Shown here: one piece after another, positions 45,550 to 54,303 of the stretch | Numbering within the stretch: position 1 is the stretch's first letter | How the letters are laid out: every line of letters begins with the position of its first letter | NCBI GenBank assembly: GCA_003255025.1 | Contig: QANY01005812.1 | Span: 1 to 64,000, forward strand | Reading direction: 5' to 3' | Length of the DNA stretch: 64,000 bases | Source of the DNA: Datisca glomerata | Taxonomy: Eukaryota > Streptophyta > Magnoliopsida > Cucurbitales > Datiscaceae | Made by a program: the position numbers and the translations under genes | The notes under the pieces: generated by a model | What the model saw: the letters and a program-made list of their open reading frames with translations, nothing else | Told to the model about the DNA's origin: nothing | Databases searched by the model: none

Positions 45550-46880
45550 ATGTCAAACCAAAGTGGAGATAATGATGTTGGTCATGTTCCCGATGCTATG
45601 CTACGTGAGGCTCAATGAGAGAGTTTACACGTTTTAATCAAAATATGGAGGCCATGAGGGATGCATTAGAGCGTATGGATGCAAGGTTGCAGGCGGTTGA
45701 AAGAGCAACACCAAATCACAACGAGAGGTGACGAGGAGGCAGAAACTGAATATCTCAAGTTGATGACTTGGAAGATGAATATTTTGATTATAATGAGGAT
45801 GATGCTGATACAATTGTTGGAAGGGTCATGCCTATAAGAGGAAGAGAAGGTCGCGGTTTTGGTAGAGGTAGAGGGAGAATGCGAGAAAGTCAATTCCATG
45901 GTCGAAACTGAGGCAATGATGATTTTGTAGATAGAAATTTGGGAAGCATTAAACTTGAAATACCTCATTTTCAAGGTAAATCAGATCCGGAGGCGTATTT
46001 ACAATGGGAAAAGAAGGTGGAACTCATATTTGATTGTCATTAATTTAGTGAGGAGAAGAAGGTCAAGTTGGCGGTCACCCAATTTTCAGATTATGCTATA
46101 GCTTAGTGGGATCAATTGGTGACAAGTAGAAGAAGAAATTTGGAGAATACAATTGAGACTTGGAATGATCTCAAGTCTACAATGAGGAAGAGATTTGTAC
46201 CTAGGCATTTCCATAGGGAACTTGTGCAATAACTTCAAGTTCTTAGACAAGGCAGTAGGGGTGTGGATGATTACTACAAGGAGATGTAAATGCTCATGAC
46301 TAGGGCTGATATAGAGGAGGATACAGAGACCACTATGGCACGTTTCTTGGCTGGTTTGAACAAGGAGATAGCTGACCGAGTGGATTTGTAACCTTATGTG
46401 GAGTTAGAAGAGATGGTGCACATTTCCATCAAGGTGGAAAAGCAACTCCAAGGAAGAGGGGCAGCAAGGTATGTTTCCAAACCTTATTCCAACTCTAATT
46501 CTACTTGAAAAAGGGATGGGACGAGTGATTTTAAGGGTGAAAATAAGGCTGCTTATGATGGTTCAAAGGGAAAGACAGATTCGATTTACAAAGAAAAATA
46601 CAAACTCGAAGAGCCTAAAGGGAAAAATAGAGACATTAAGTGTTGGAAGTATCAATGTGTAGGTCATATTAGCAAGGAATGCCCTAATAGGTGAACTGTG
46701 ACCCTACGAAATGGTGAGATAGTGACTGATGATGACGAGGGTAACAATGAAAGCGATGAGGAGGAGATGCCCAAATTGAAGAGTTGTAGTGAAGGGAGCA
46801 TTGGAGAACTGATTAGGGGTGATGTGTTGGTTACAAGTCGTGCTCTTAACACCTAATTGAAGGAGGCTTGTCATGAGGAG
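45550..46880 (+). pseudogene. G1 gag, broken
   Basis: Starts MSNQSGDNDVGHVPDAM and is stopped after about 22 codons, where a CGA-to-TGA change and a 1-nt loss are seen against the copy at 1194. The capsid domain follows (FSEEKKVKLAV, LVTSRRRN, RKRFVPRHFHREL, LQVLRQGS, DDYYKEM) with several stops. The zinc knuckle is at 46641-46682 (CWKYQCVGHISKEC); the second Cys of CX2CX4HX4C is Tyr, so metal binding would fail. Gag would package element RNA. Confidence 0.9.
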
Positions 46881-46892
46881 TAGCGAGAGAAC

Positions 46893-47303
46893 TTGTTCCA
46901 TACAAGGTGTCATGTTAAAGGCAAGGCATGTAGTATGATTATCGATGGTGGGAGTTGCACTAATGTGGTGAGTACAATCTTGATTAATAGATTGAGGTTG
47001 TCTACTACACTACACCTACGACCATACAAGCTTAAGTGGCTTAATGATTGTGGTGAGGTCAAGGTGAATAGGCAATCTATTATCTCATTTTCAATTGGTA
47101 AATATCATGATGAGGTGTTGTGTGATGTGGTTCCTATGAATGTTGGAGAAATTTTGCTTGGTAAGTCGTGGCAATTTGATAGGAGAGCTATGCATGATGG
47201 GTACCTCAATAGGTATTCATTCACCAAGGATGGACAGAAAACCATACTAACACCTCTTTCCTCAAAAGAATGTATGAAGACCAATGTAAAATGGAAAGGA
47301 TGA
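46893..47303 (+). pseudogene. G1 aspartic protease region
   Basis: An open stretch with IIDGGSCTNVVS (the Asp active site in the plant gypsy form) near residue 16, followed by PYKLKWLNDCGEVKVNRQ, VLCDVVPMNVGEILLGKSW and DRRAMHDGYLNRYSF, the usual end of the protease. The domain is readable from end to end. It lies in a broken polyprotein, so I treat it as a remnant. It would cleave the Gag-Pol precursor. Confidence 0.88.
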
Positions 47304-48661
47304 GAGTGGAGGCTGAAAAGAAAGAAAAAGAGAGCAAGAAAAGTGCTTTAGAGAGTGAAAACAAAAAGAGTGAAAAAAGAGGGAAAAGAAAAAGGAGCGA
47401 AAAGTGCAAAGAGTGTGAGTTTAGTAGCCAAGGCAAGTGAGGTTAGACATGCATTGTACTCTAATCAGCCAATATTTGTACTCTTGTACAAGGGGCTTAT
47501 TTTGTAACTAATGAACTTAACCCGTCTTTGCCTAGTGTGTTTGTTGATCTTTTGCAGGAATTTAAAGACATGTTTCCTGAGGAGATCCATAAACAAGTGG
47601 AAGAGTTGCTAGCTAAGGGGTATGTGAGAGAGAGTCTAAGTCCTTGCTCGGTTCCTACTATTCTTGTGCCAAAGAAGGATGGAACATGGAGGATGTGTGT
47701 GGACTGTCGAGCCATCAATAAAATCACTGTAAAGTATCGTCACCATATTCCTAGGTTAGATGACATGCTTGATGAATTATATGGTTCTTGTTTGTTCACT
47801 AAGATAGACTTGAAATCTGGTTATTATCAAATTTGAATGAATGTTGGAGATGAATGGAAACAGTGTTTAAGACAAAGTATGGGTTGTATGAGTGGCTTGT
47901 TATGCCATTTGGTCTTACTAATGCATCTAGCACATAACCATGTGCAACATAAGTACTTGGGAAAGTTTGTTGTTGTTTACTTTGATGATATTCTTATTTA
48001 CTCTAGGTGCTTAGATGATCATATCATGCATGTGCGTCAAGTACTAGAAATACTTAGGCAAGAAAAGTTGTATGCTAACCTTAAGAAGTGTAGTTTTTGC
48101 ATGGAAAGGGTTAATTTTCTTGGTTTTGTAGTGTCTACTCAAGGTATTGAGGTTGATGAGGACAAGGTAAGAGCCATTAAGGAATGGCCAAGACCTAAGA
48201 ATGCTAGTGAGGTGAGGAGCTTTCATGGGCTTGCTGGTTTCTATAGGAGATTCATTAGGGATTTTAACACTATAGCCGCACCTTTGAATGAGTTAGTTAT
48301 GCAAAATGCTGGTTTTGTTTGGAGTGAGGCACAAGAACATACATTTAATGAACTTAAGGATAAATTGTGTGCTGCACTTTGCTTGCTTTACCTAACTTTG
48401 ATAAAACTTTTGAGATTGAATGTGATGCTAGTGGCATAGGAATTGGAGCTGTTTTGATGCAGGACCAAAGACCACTAATGTACTTTAGTGAGAAGTTAAG
48501 TGGGGCAGCCTTGAAGTATCCAACATATGACAAGGAATTATATGCTTTGGTTCGAGCTCTGTAAACATGGCAGCATTATTTATGGCCTGAGGAGTTTGTG
48601 ATACACACTAACCATGGAAGTCTAAAGCATTTAAAGGGTCAAGATAAGCTGAACCTTAGGA
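47304..48661 (+). pseudogene. G1 reverse transcriptase and RNase H, broken
   Basis: After a lysine-rich linker, RT starts near 47528 ([18 protein letters not shown]). About 40 residues usual before [11 protein letters not shown] are missing. It continues [36 protein letters not shown] followed by a stop, and the catalytic YFDD at 47978-47989. RNase H (48367-48564) has [16 protein letters not shown] and [15 protein letters not shown] and ends in a stop. The tail ([16 protein letters not shown]) is cut near 48660, where the integrase core should begin. Confidence 0.9.
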
Positions 48662-49298
48662 AGATTTGGTGAAGAAGTTACATAAGCAAGTTAAAGCGAG
48701 GATTGAAAAGCAAAATGCTCAAGTCGCTTCACATGTGAATAAGGGACGAAAGCCAATGATTTTTCAGTCGGGAGATTGGGTTTGGGTGCATTTTTGTAAA
48801 GAGAGGTTTCCACTTCAAAGAAAGTCCAAGCTGAGCCCAAGAGGCGATGGTCCTTTTAAAATTCTTGAAAGGATTAATGACAACGCATACAAAGTTGACC
48901 TGCTAGGTGAGTATAATGTTAGTGCTTCTTTTAATGTGGCCGATTTAAGTCCTTTTGATGTAGGTGATGCATTAGATTCGAGGTCGAATCCTTTTGAGGA
49001 GGGGGGAAATGTTAAGGATCAACCTACACACCAAGTTCCAAGGATTCAACATCTTAAAGATGAGCATAATCAAGAAGGCAAGGAGCAAGTTCAAGAGGTT
49101 TCTTGTCCAATGAGCATGCCTCAAGGACCAATAACAAGGTCGCGATCTAAGAAGCTTCAACAAGCTTTAATCCACCATTTTCAAGGCTTAGTCAATTCAG
49201 CTAGTGAAGGTCTACAAGGACATCAAAGCTTTGAGATAAGTGCAGTACGAGTCCAGTACAACCTGGTTCAAGTCAACATTACTAATGGGTTGAATTAA
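48662..49298 (+). pseudogene. G1 integrase C-terminus and LTR-encoded tail
   Basis: An open frame beginning next to the RNase H cut. It encodes LHKQVKARIEKQNAQVASHVNKGRK, GDWVWVHFCKERFP and LSPRGDGPFKILERINDNAYKVDLLGEYNVSASF, the C-terminal domain of plant gypsy integrases. The zinc-binding HHCC and the DDE core are absent, a loss of roughly 1 kb. The frame crosses the polypurine tract and continues 96 codons into the 3' LTR, with SMPQGPITRSRSKKLQQAL. It stops at about 49298. Confidence 0.88.
48996..49009 (+). other. G1 polypurine tract
   Basis: GAGGAGGGGGGAAA directly before the 3' LTR. It primes plus-strand synthesis. Here it is also translated as part of pol. Confidence 0.9.
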
Positions 49299-49809
49299 TA
49301 TGTAATGGGTCATTTTTGTGTTACCTCTTGGGCTGAATGAAATTTGACTTTATTTAGATTCTATTAGCTTTATTTAGCTTGATATAGTCTATTCTTATTT
49401 ATTTTTTAAAATATAATTAGGATAGTTTCCTATTCTTGAGTTTTAGGATTTTAGGAAATCTTTGTAAAGGCTATAAAATATGCCTTGCTAGAATATTTTA
49501 AGGGTCAAGAATTTTAATTTAAGAAAAACCAAAATGTTGTTTTGCTTTTATCTTTGTGTTCTTGAGTAGAATACATGCTTTAAGAAACATTCAAGTATAT
49601 TGATCACCTTCTTGTGGAGCGTTTCGAAACTGGAATTCAGAAACAAGTTTTCTTTATTCTAGTTCTTGATCATCTATCTAAGAAATCTGTTTTTCTAGCA
49701 TTTTCTTAGGGGTTGTTGCCAAATTGGTTATTGGGGCTTTCACGTTAATACTTCGTGGGTTCCTATACATAAAGGGGTTCTCAAGCTTATTCTTGGAGGT
49801 TCCATATCA
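49010..49809 (+). repeat. G1 3' LTR
   Basis: Begins TGTTAAGGATCAACC and ends TTCCATATCA, followed by the CCCTG duplication. It matches the 5' LTR with scattered substitutions and small indels. The TATA box is at 49472-49480. Confidence 0.95.
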
Positions 49810-50096
49810 CCCTGACCAAAAGATCCAAGTTTAGCCAAGTTCATCTAACTTGGGCCTAAACACGTCCCATCGGATCTTTTTGAATCTATATAGCACAAGA
49901 AGCACCTAGAACGACCACAGTACTCCAAATGCTTATCCCAAACGTTTATTGGGTGTCAAAAGTCAGTTTGAGTTAATGTCATTTCCAAAAGATCCAAGTT
50001 TAGCCAAGATCGTCTAGTTAGGGCCTAAACTTCTCCGATTGGGTGATTTTGACTCTGTATTGTACTAGAAGAACCTAAAATGATCACAACACTCCA
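49810..50096 (+). repeat. 169-bp satellite array, short block
   Basis: About 1.7 forward monomers after G1. It is cut within the word CACAACACTCCAA at about 50096, where non-satellite sequence begins. Confidence 0.9.
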
Positions 50097-50988
50097 ATAC
50101 AACTCTAAGGTCCCATCTAGATTCTTTCCCAACTCCTATACCTATGATCATTCCCGGCTATCCATCTTTCGCCAATTCACCGTCACATCCTTTGTTTCAC
50201 AATCTATCCCCTCAACAAAATCCTTCCTCTTTACCTTTCTCTGGGCCCTGTAGTGAGTGATACTAGGAGCACCACCGTCTTCGGTTGTAGAGATCCCAAC
50301 TCTCATGCCCAGCTCTCGTGAATCCCTCCCTACCTCAAATAACCAGTTAATGCATAAAAAATGGACAGGATACCGTATGTGGGTATTCCTTTTTTCAGGA
50401 ATTATATGATCGTTGGTGAAATAGCGTATAGGTCTGGGTGGGATGATATGAAATAGATCTACACCGGAAGAATTAGTAATGTGTCAGGAGACATTGGTAC
50501 AAGAAGCCGTGGATACACTTTTTGATAATTTGATATCCGGTAGGAATAATAAGAATCAAAGTCCAGGTTGGTTGGTATAGGAAACTATGTAGCCTGGTTC
50601 GGAGAGCACTTGTTGGGTTAAAGATGTTTTTGTTGCTAAATGTTATGACCTAAATGCTAAACTATTGACCCTACTTGTTCGGATGGGTGTTCACCCCAAA
50701 GTGTTCCTGGACTACATGCATACATCCGTAAGTAACTTAGTGCAACATGGTAAATTTCATTGAGAGGACTCAGCAAAGAAAAGAAAAATGGATCTACATT
50801 TGCATTTGTATTTTTTAGATTGTCCTTAGGCAGAGGAGCATCCACATGAGTTCGTTGAGGTGTCTACATAGGAATAAAAACCCCTTTTATATTCTGTCGA
50901 GAGTTTAAATTGCTCCAGACCTAAGTAGAAAGAAAAGGAGGAATTGGAAATTCAAAGGGGGAGCTAGTGGATGACCGGGCCGAGGGCC
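50097..50988. other. Non-repeat insert, partly of plastid origin
   Basis: About 890 bp that are neither satellite, LINE nor gypsy and occur once in the window. One stretch (50455-50540) matches plastid rpoC1. The rest, including a C-rich first 250 bp, I do not recognise. No long open frame is present. The insert may be a mosaic of organelle DNA joined during break repair. The array resumes at about 50989 with CACCTAAAACGACTACAAC. Confidence 0.6.
50455..50540 (+). pseudogene. rpoC1: Plastid rpoC1 fragment in nuclear DNA (NUPT)
   Basis: Reads [18 protein letters not shown] and VDTLFDN in frame, the conserved segment of the plastid RNA polymerase beta' subunit (from memory, plastid copies read [19 protein letters not shown] here). 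The DNA includes GTGGATACACTTTTTGATAA, close to the well-known rpoC1 barcode priming site. Only about 29 codons are recognisable; the next codons (LISG) already diverge. It is a non-functional nuclear copy. The plastid match is from recall and needs a search. Confidence 0.72.
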
Positions 50989-51889
50989 ACCTAAAACGAC
51001 TACAACACACCAAATTCTAATCCGTAACTTATATTGGCAGTCAAAATTCAGTTCAAGAACATTACATGCCCTAAAGAGCCAAATTTAGCCAAGTTTGTCT
51101 AGTGTAGGCCTAAACACGTCCCATTGAATTCGTATGGCACTAGAAGCACCTATTACCACAACACTCCAAGCTCTTATATCCCAAATGTGTATTGGGTGTC
51201 AAAAGTAAGTTCGAGAGCATGTCATGCCCAAAAGATCCAAGTTTAGCCAACTTCATCTAGTTTTGGCCTAAACACGTCCCATTGGGTCTTTTGTACTCCG
51301 TATGGCACTAGAAGCACCTAGTACGACCACAACACACCAAATGCTTATGCTAAACGTGTATTGGGTGTCAAAAGTCAGTTCGAGTATATGCCATGACCAA
51401 AAGATCTAAGTTTAGCCAAGTTCATCTAGTTTGGACCCATACACGTCTTATCGGGTCTTTTTGACTCTGTATGGCACAAGAAGCACCTAGAAGGACCACA
51501 ATACTCCAAATTACTAACCCAAATGTGTATTGGGTGTCAAAAGTCAGTTCAAGTGAATTTCATGCCCAAAAGACCCAAGTTTAGCCAAGGTTGTCTAGTT
51601 TGGGCCTAAACTTGTCGCATTGGGTCATTTTGACTTTGTATTGCACTAGAAGTACCTTAAACAATCACAACACTCCAAATTCATTTCCCAAATGTGTATT
51701 GGGTGTTAAAATTTAGTTCAAGTTCATATCATATCCAAAAGATCCAAGTTCGTCTAATTTGGGCCTATACACGACCCGTTGGTGGGTTTTGGACTCCGTA
51801 TGGCACTAGAAGCACTGAAAATGACAACAACACTCAAAATTCTCATCCAAAATGTGGATTGGGTGTCAAAAGTGAGTACGAGTACATTC
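50989..51889 (+). repeat. 169-bp satellite array
   Basis: About 5.3 forward monomers between the mosaic insert and G2. The last 5 bp (51885-51889, CATTC) are the target-site duplication of G2. Confidence 0.93.
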
Positions 51890-52793
51890 TGATATGAACC
51901 TCACCGTCGCTTTGCAATGAAACCCGATAACAATGATAGTTCAAGAACTCAATGATCGATTTTAAAGATGAAACTCTGACCCGTTTTCTATGACACAAAG
52001 AGAACCTGATGTATAAGACTTGAGACCCTAAGGTATGGTTTAGACGTCACACTTTAGAACAACAAAGAAAAGTGAGTGATAAGTCTAGGTTTTAGACTCC
52101 ACAAGAATATTTTTTATAAGTCTGAAAAGTTCTAAAAAGAACCAAAGAGAAAACTCTCACAAATATACTTATCAAAGTTATTTAATACATTGTAAAAAAA
52201 TGCTTAAATAGAAAAACTAGAAGCCTAAAGAGTCCTCAAGTGTTTAAACAACCTAAACTAAATTTAAAAGATAAAGAAATATTAATTACAGTAAATAATG
52301 AACTAGTAATCCACCCAAAAGATTCCTATTGGCTGTCCACTTATAGGTTAGGATTGCCAATGTGTCATGCTCTAGTAGACTCCTACTGGCTGTCCACTAC
52401 TAGGTTAAGATTGCCAAGTTGTCTTACTTCCTTGTCATCATTTAAAATGTCAAGTCATGCTCCATGTGGACTGCCATATCATGCTCCGTTTGGACTACCA
52501 CATCATGCTCCATGTCGGCTGCCATGTCATGGTCCATGTAGGATGTCATGTTGGATGATGCCATATCATGCTCCATGTGGACTGCATTGTTGGACGCCAC
52601 GACATGCTCCATGTAGGCTGCCATGTTGGACGGCACATCATGCTCCATGTAGGCCGTTATACTCCATGTCATGCTCCACGTCATACTCCCATTGAGTGTT
52701 TCATCCATCCTCTTTTCTCTAGCTTTTGTCATTTGGCCTCTCGGTACTGGAAATAGATCCATCCTTTGAGGTTGTGCAACCGGATCCTCATTA
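51890..52793 (-). repeat. G2 3' LTR
   Basis: 904 bp. On the minus strand it ends GGTTCATATCA. Its start reads TAATGAGG where the 5' LTR has TGATGAGG, one G-to-A change. The pol frame runs into its first 350 bp and contains degenerate 24-40 bp repeats (about 52450-52690) built on CATGCTCCATGT, encoding MEHD-type units. Confidence 0.93.
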
Positions 52794-52852
52794 TTCCCTC
52801 CCACTTGAGAAGGAATTGTTCTCAAATCATCACCTACATCAAATGGGAACAC
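52442..52852 (-). pseudogene. G2 pol C-terminus crossing the polypurine tract into the LTR
   Basis: A 136-residue open stretch: FPFDVGDDLRTIPSQVGGN (end of the integrase C-terminal region), then the tract, then EDPVAQPQRMDLFPVPRGQMTKAREKRMDE and a Met-Glu-His-Asp repeat tail. The RGQMTKAR part parallels QGPITRSRSKK of G1. The equivalent frame in the 5' LTR (59715-59488) has RGQMTRSRVKRMDEAFNG. The tail is encoded wholly in LTR sequence. Confidence 0.75.
52794..52806 (-). other. G2 polypurine tract
   Basis: On the minus strand AAGTGGGAGGGAA, directly before the 3' LTR. Confidence 0.85.
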
Positions 52853-54303
52853 GTTAGTTACATTAAATTTAGTACTTACATTGTACTCACCGAGAAGATC
52901 AAGCTTGTAGGCATTGTCATTGATTCTTGCAAGGAGGTGGAATGATCCATCCCCTTTAGTTAACGATTTTGTTTTTCTTTGTGTAGGAAACCTTTCATTA
53001 TATTGCTCATTTTTACGTTTAATGTTAGCTCGGACCTTGGCATATAAAACTTCACCAGATCTTTCTGTTTCTTACCATCAAGATTAACATGCTCATTAGT
53101 AGATAAATGTAAAATATTCATAGGAGTTGAAGGATTAAAGCCAAACAATCTCAAAATGAGAAAAAGAAGAAGTAGAATGAAGAAACCTATTATATGCAAA
53201 CTTAAATTATGGTAAACACTTCTTCCTTTGCCTTAAATTATTTTGAATGATAGCATACAACAAAATAGTGAGTGTCCTATTAACTACCATAATTTTTCCC
53301 CTGAACGCACACAAGACATGACTCATCAACCTTGTGAATGTACTGTGCATATTAGTTTAACCATAAATCATTTCTAACCACTAATGCAATCCATTTTTAG
53401 TTTTTAATGTTGTTTTCCCTTCAACTCCCTCTTTCATGCTAAATTGATGATATTGTCCTTTAAGATTAATTTTAGTATTTAAACAAGAACCATGCAATCA
53501 TCAAACATACCAAGTAATCTAGGAATGAGATGGTGATACTTAACAGTGATGTTATTTATGGTTCGGTGATCAACGCACATCGTCCATGTCTATTCCTTCT
53601 TAGTCACAAGCAATACGAGAACCACACTAGGGCTCATGCTTCCATGGGCATACCCCTTTTCCATGAGTTTGCTCACTTGTCTTTGCAGCTCTTTTGTCTC
53701 ATCCAAATGTCTTCTATGAGCGGGTTTATTTTGGATGGGAGCTCCGGGTATGAAGTCAATTTGGTGCTCATTTCTCCTAACTAGTGGCAACACTTTTGGC
53801 CTCTCCTCGGGGAATACATCTTTAAAGTGCTGCAAAAGATATACAAAAACGCTAGGCAAATAGTGGCTAAATTTGTTAGTGGATAAGAAAACCTCTTTGT
53901 ACAATAGTACAAGCAAAGGCAGCTTGGAACTGAAAGCTCTTTTAATCTCACTCTCTCTAGCATAAAATCTCTCTTTTTTCCCTATTGGTTTTTCTTACTC
54001 CTCTCACCCAACTCTCTATTTCTCACTCTTTTCTTTTGTTCAAACACTCCTTTTTTTGAACTCCCACTCTGTTGATTTTGCTCACTCTCTCTCTCTCTCT
54101 CTCTTTTTCATTCTCAATCTCTCTTTGTTTTTCATTCTCTCTTTTTAGCTTTAATTGATCTTATTGCACTTGTTTTGGGGTGAGGGGTACAAGAGTAATG
54201 GGTTTCTTATCAATGAATAAAGTATATCTATTTTTGTAACCATCATGAGTGGCTTTTCTATCACATTTCCACGCCTTCCCGAAGAGAAGATGACTTGCTT
54301 GCA
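52853..54303 (-). pseudogene. G2 pol remnant: protease end, RT start, integrase end
   Basis: Reading from 54300: MQASHLLFGKAWKCDRKATHDGYKNRYTL (protease end), a Ser/Glu/Lys-rich linker with a CT-repeat-like run (54085-54112), then LLVLLYKEVFLS, LPSVFVYLLQHFKDVFPEE and LQRQVSKLMEKG (53916-53590), then TVKYHHLIPRL-type RT. Near 53320-53190 it jumps to the integrase piece FAYNRFLHST and GFNPSTPMNILHL, and continues NVDGKKQ-type sequence and INDNAYKLDLLGEYNVS. RNase H and the integrase core are missing. Several stops are present. Confidence 0.85.

Larger units (their letters stand above)
43887..49809 (+). mobile_element. G1: Ty3/gypsy LTR retrotransposon with both LTRs, integrase core deleted
   Basis: LTRs at 43887-44684 and 49010-49809 (798 and 800 bp, TG...CA). 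A 5-bp duplication CCCTG lies at 43882-43886 and 49810-49814. There is an initiator tRNA-Met primer site at 44687-44698 and a polypurine tract at 48996-49009. The internal order is leader, gag, protease, RT, RNase H, integrase C-terminus, which is the Ty3/gypsy order. The LTRs differ by several substitutions and small indels (about seven in the first 190 bp), so the insertion is not very recent. The integrase core and parts of RT are missing and the frames are broken, so it is non-autonomous. Confidence 0.96.

Noticed and set aside
50657..50845. 62-residue frame in the mosaic insert as a gene
   Set aside because: Short, no recognisable domain, and within sequence that looks like joined fragments.
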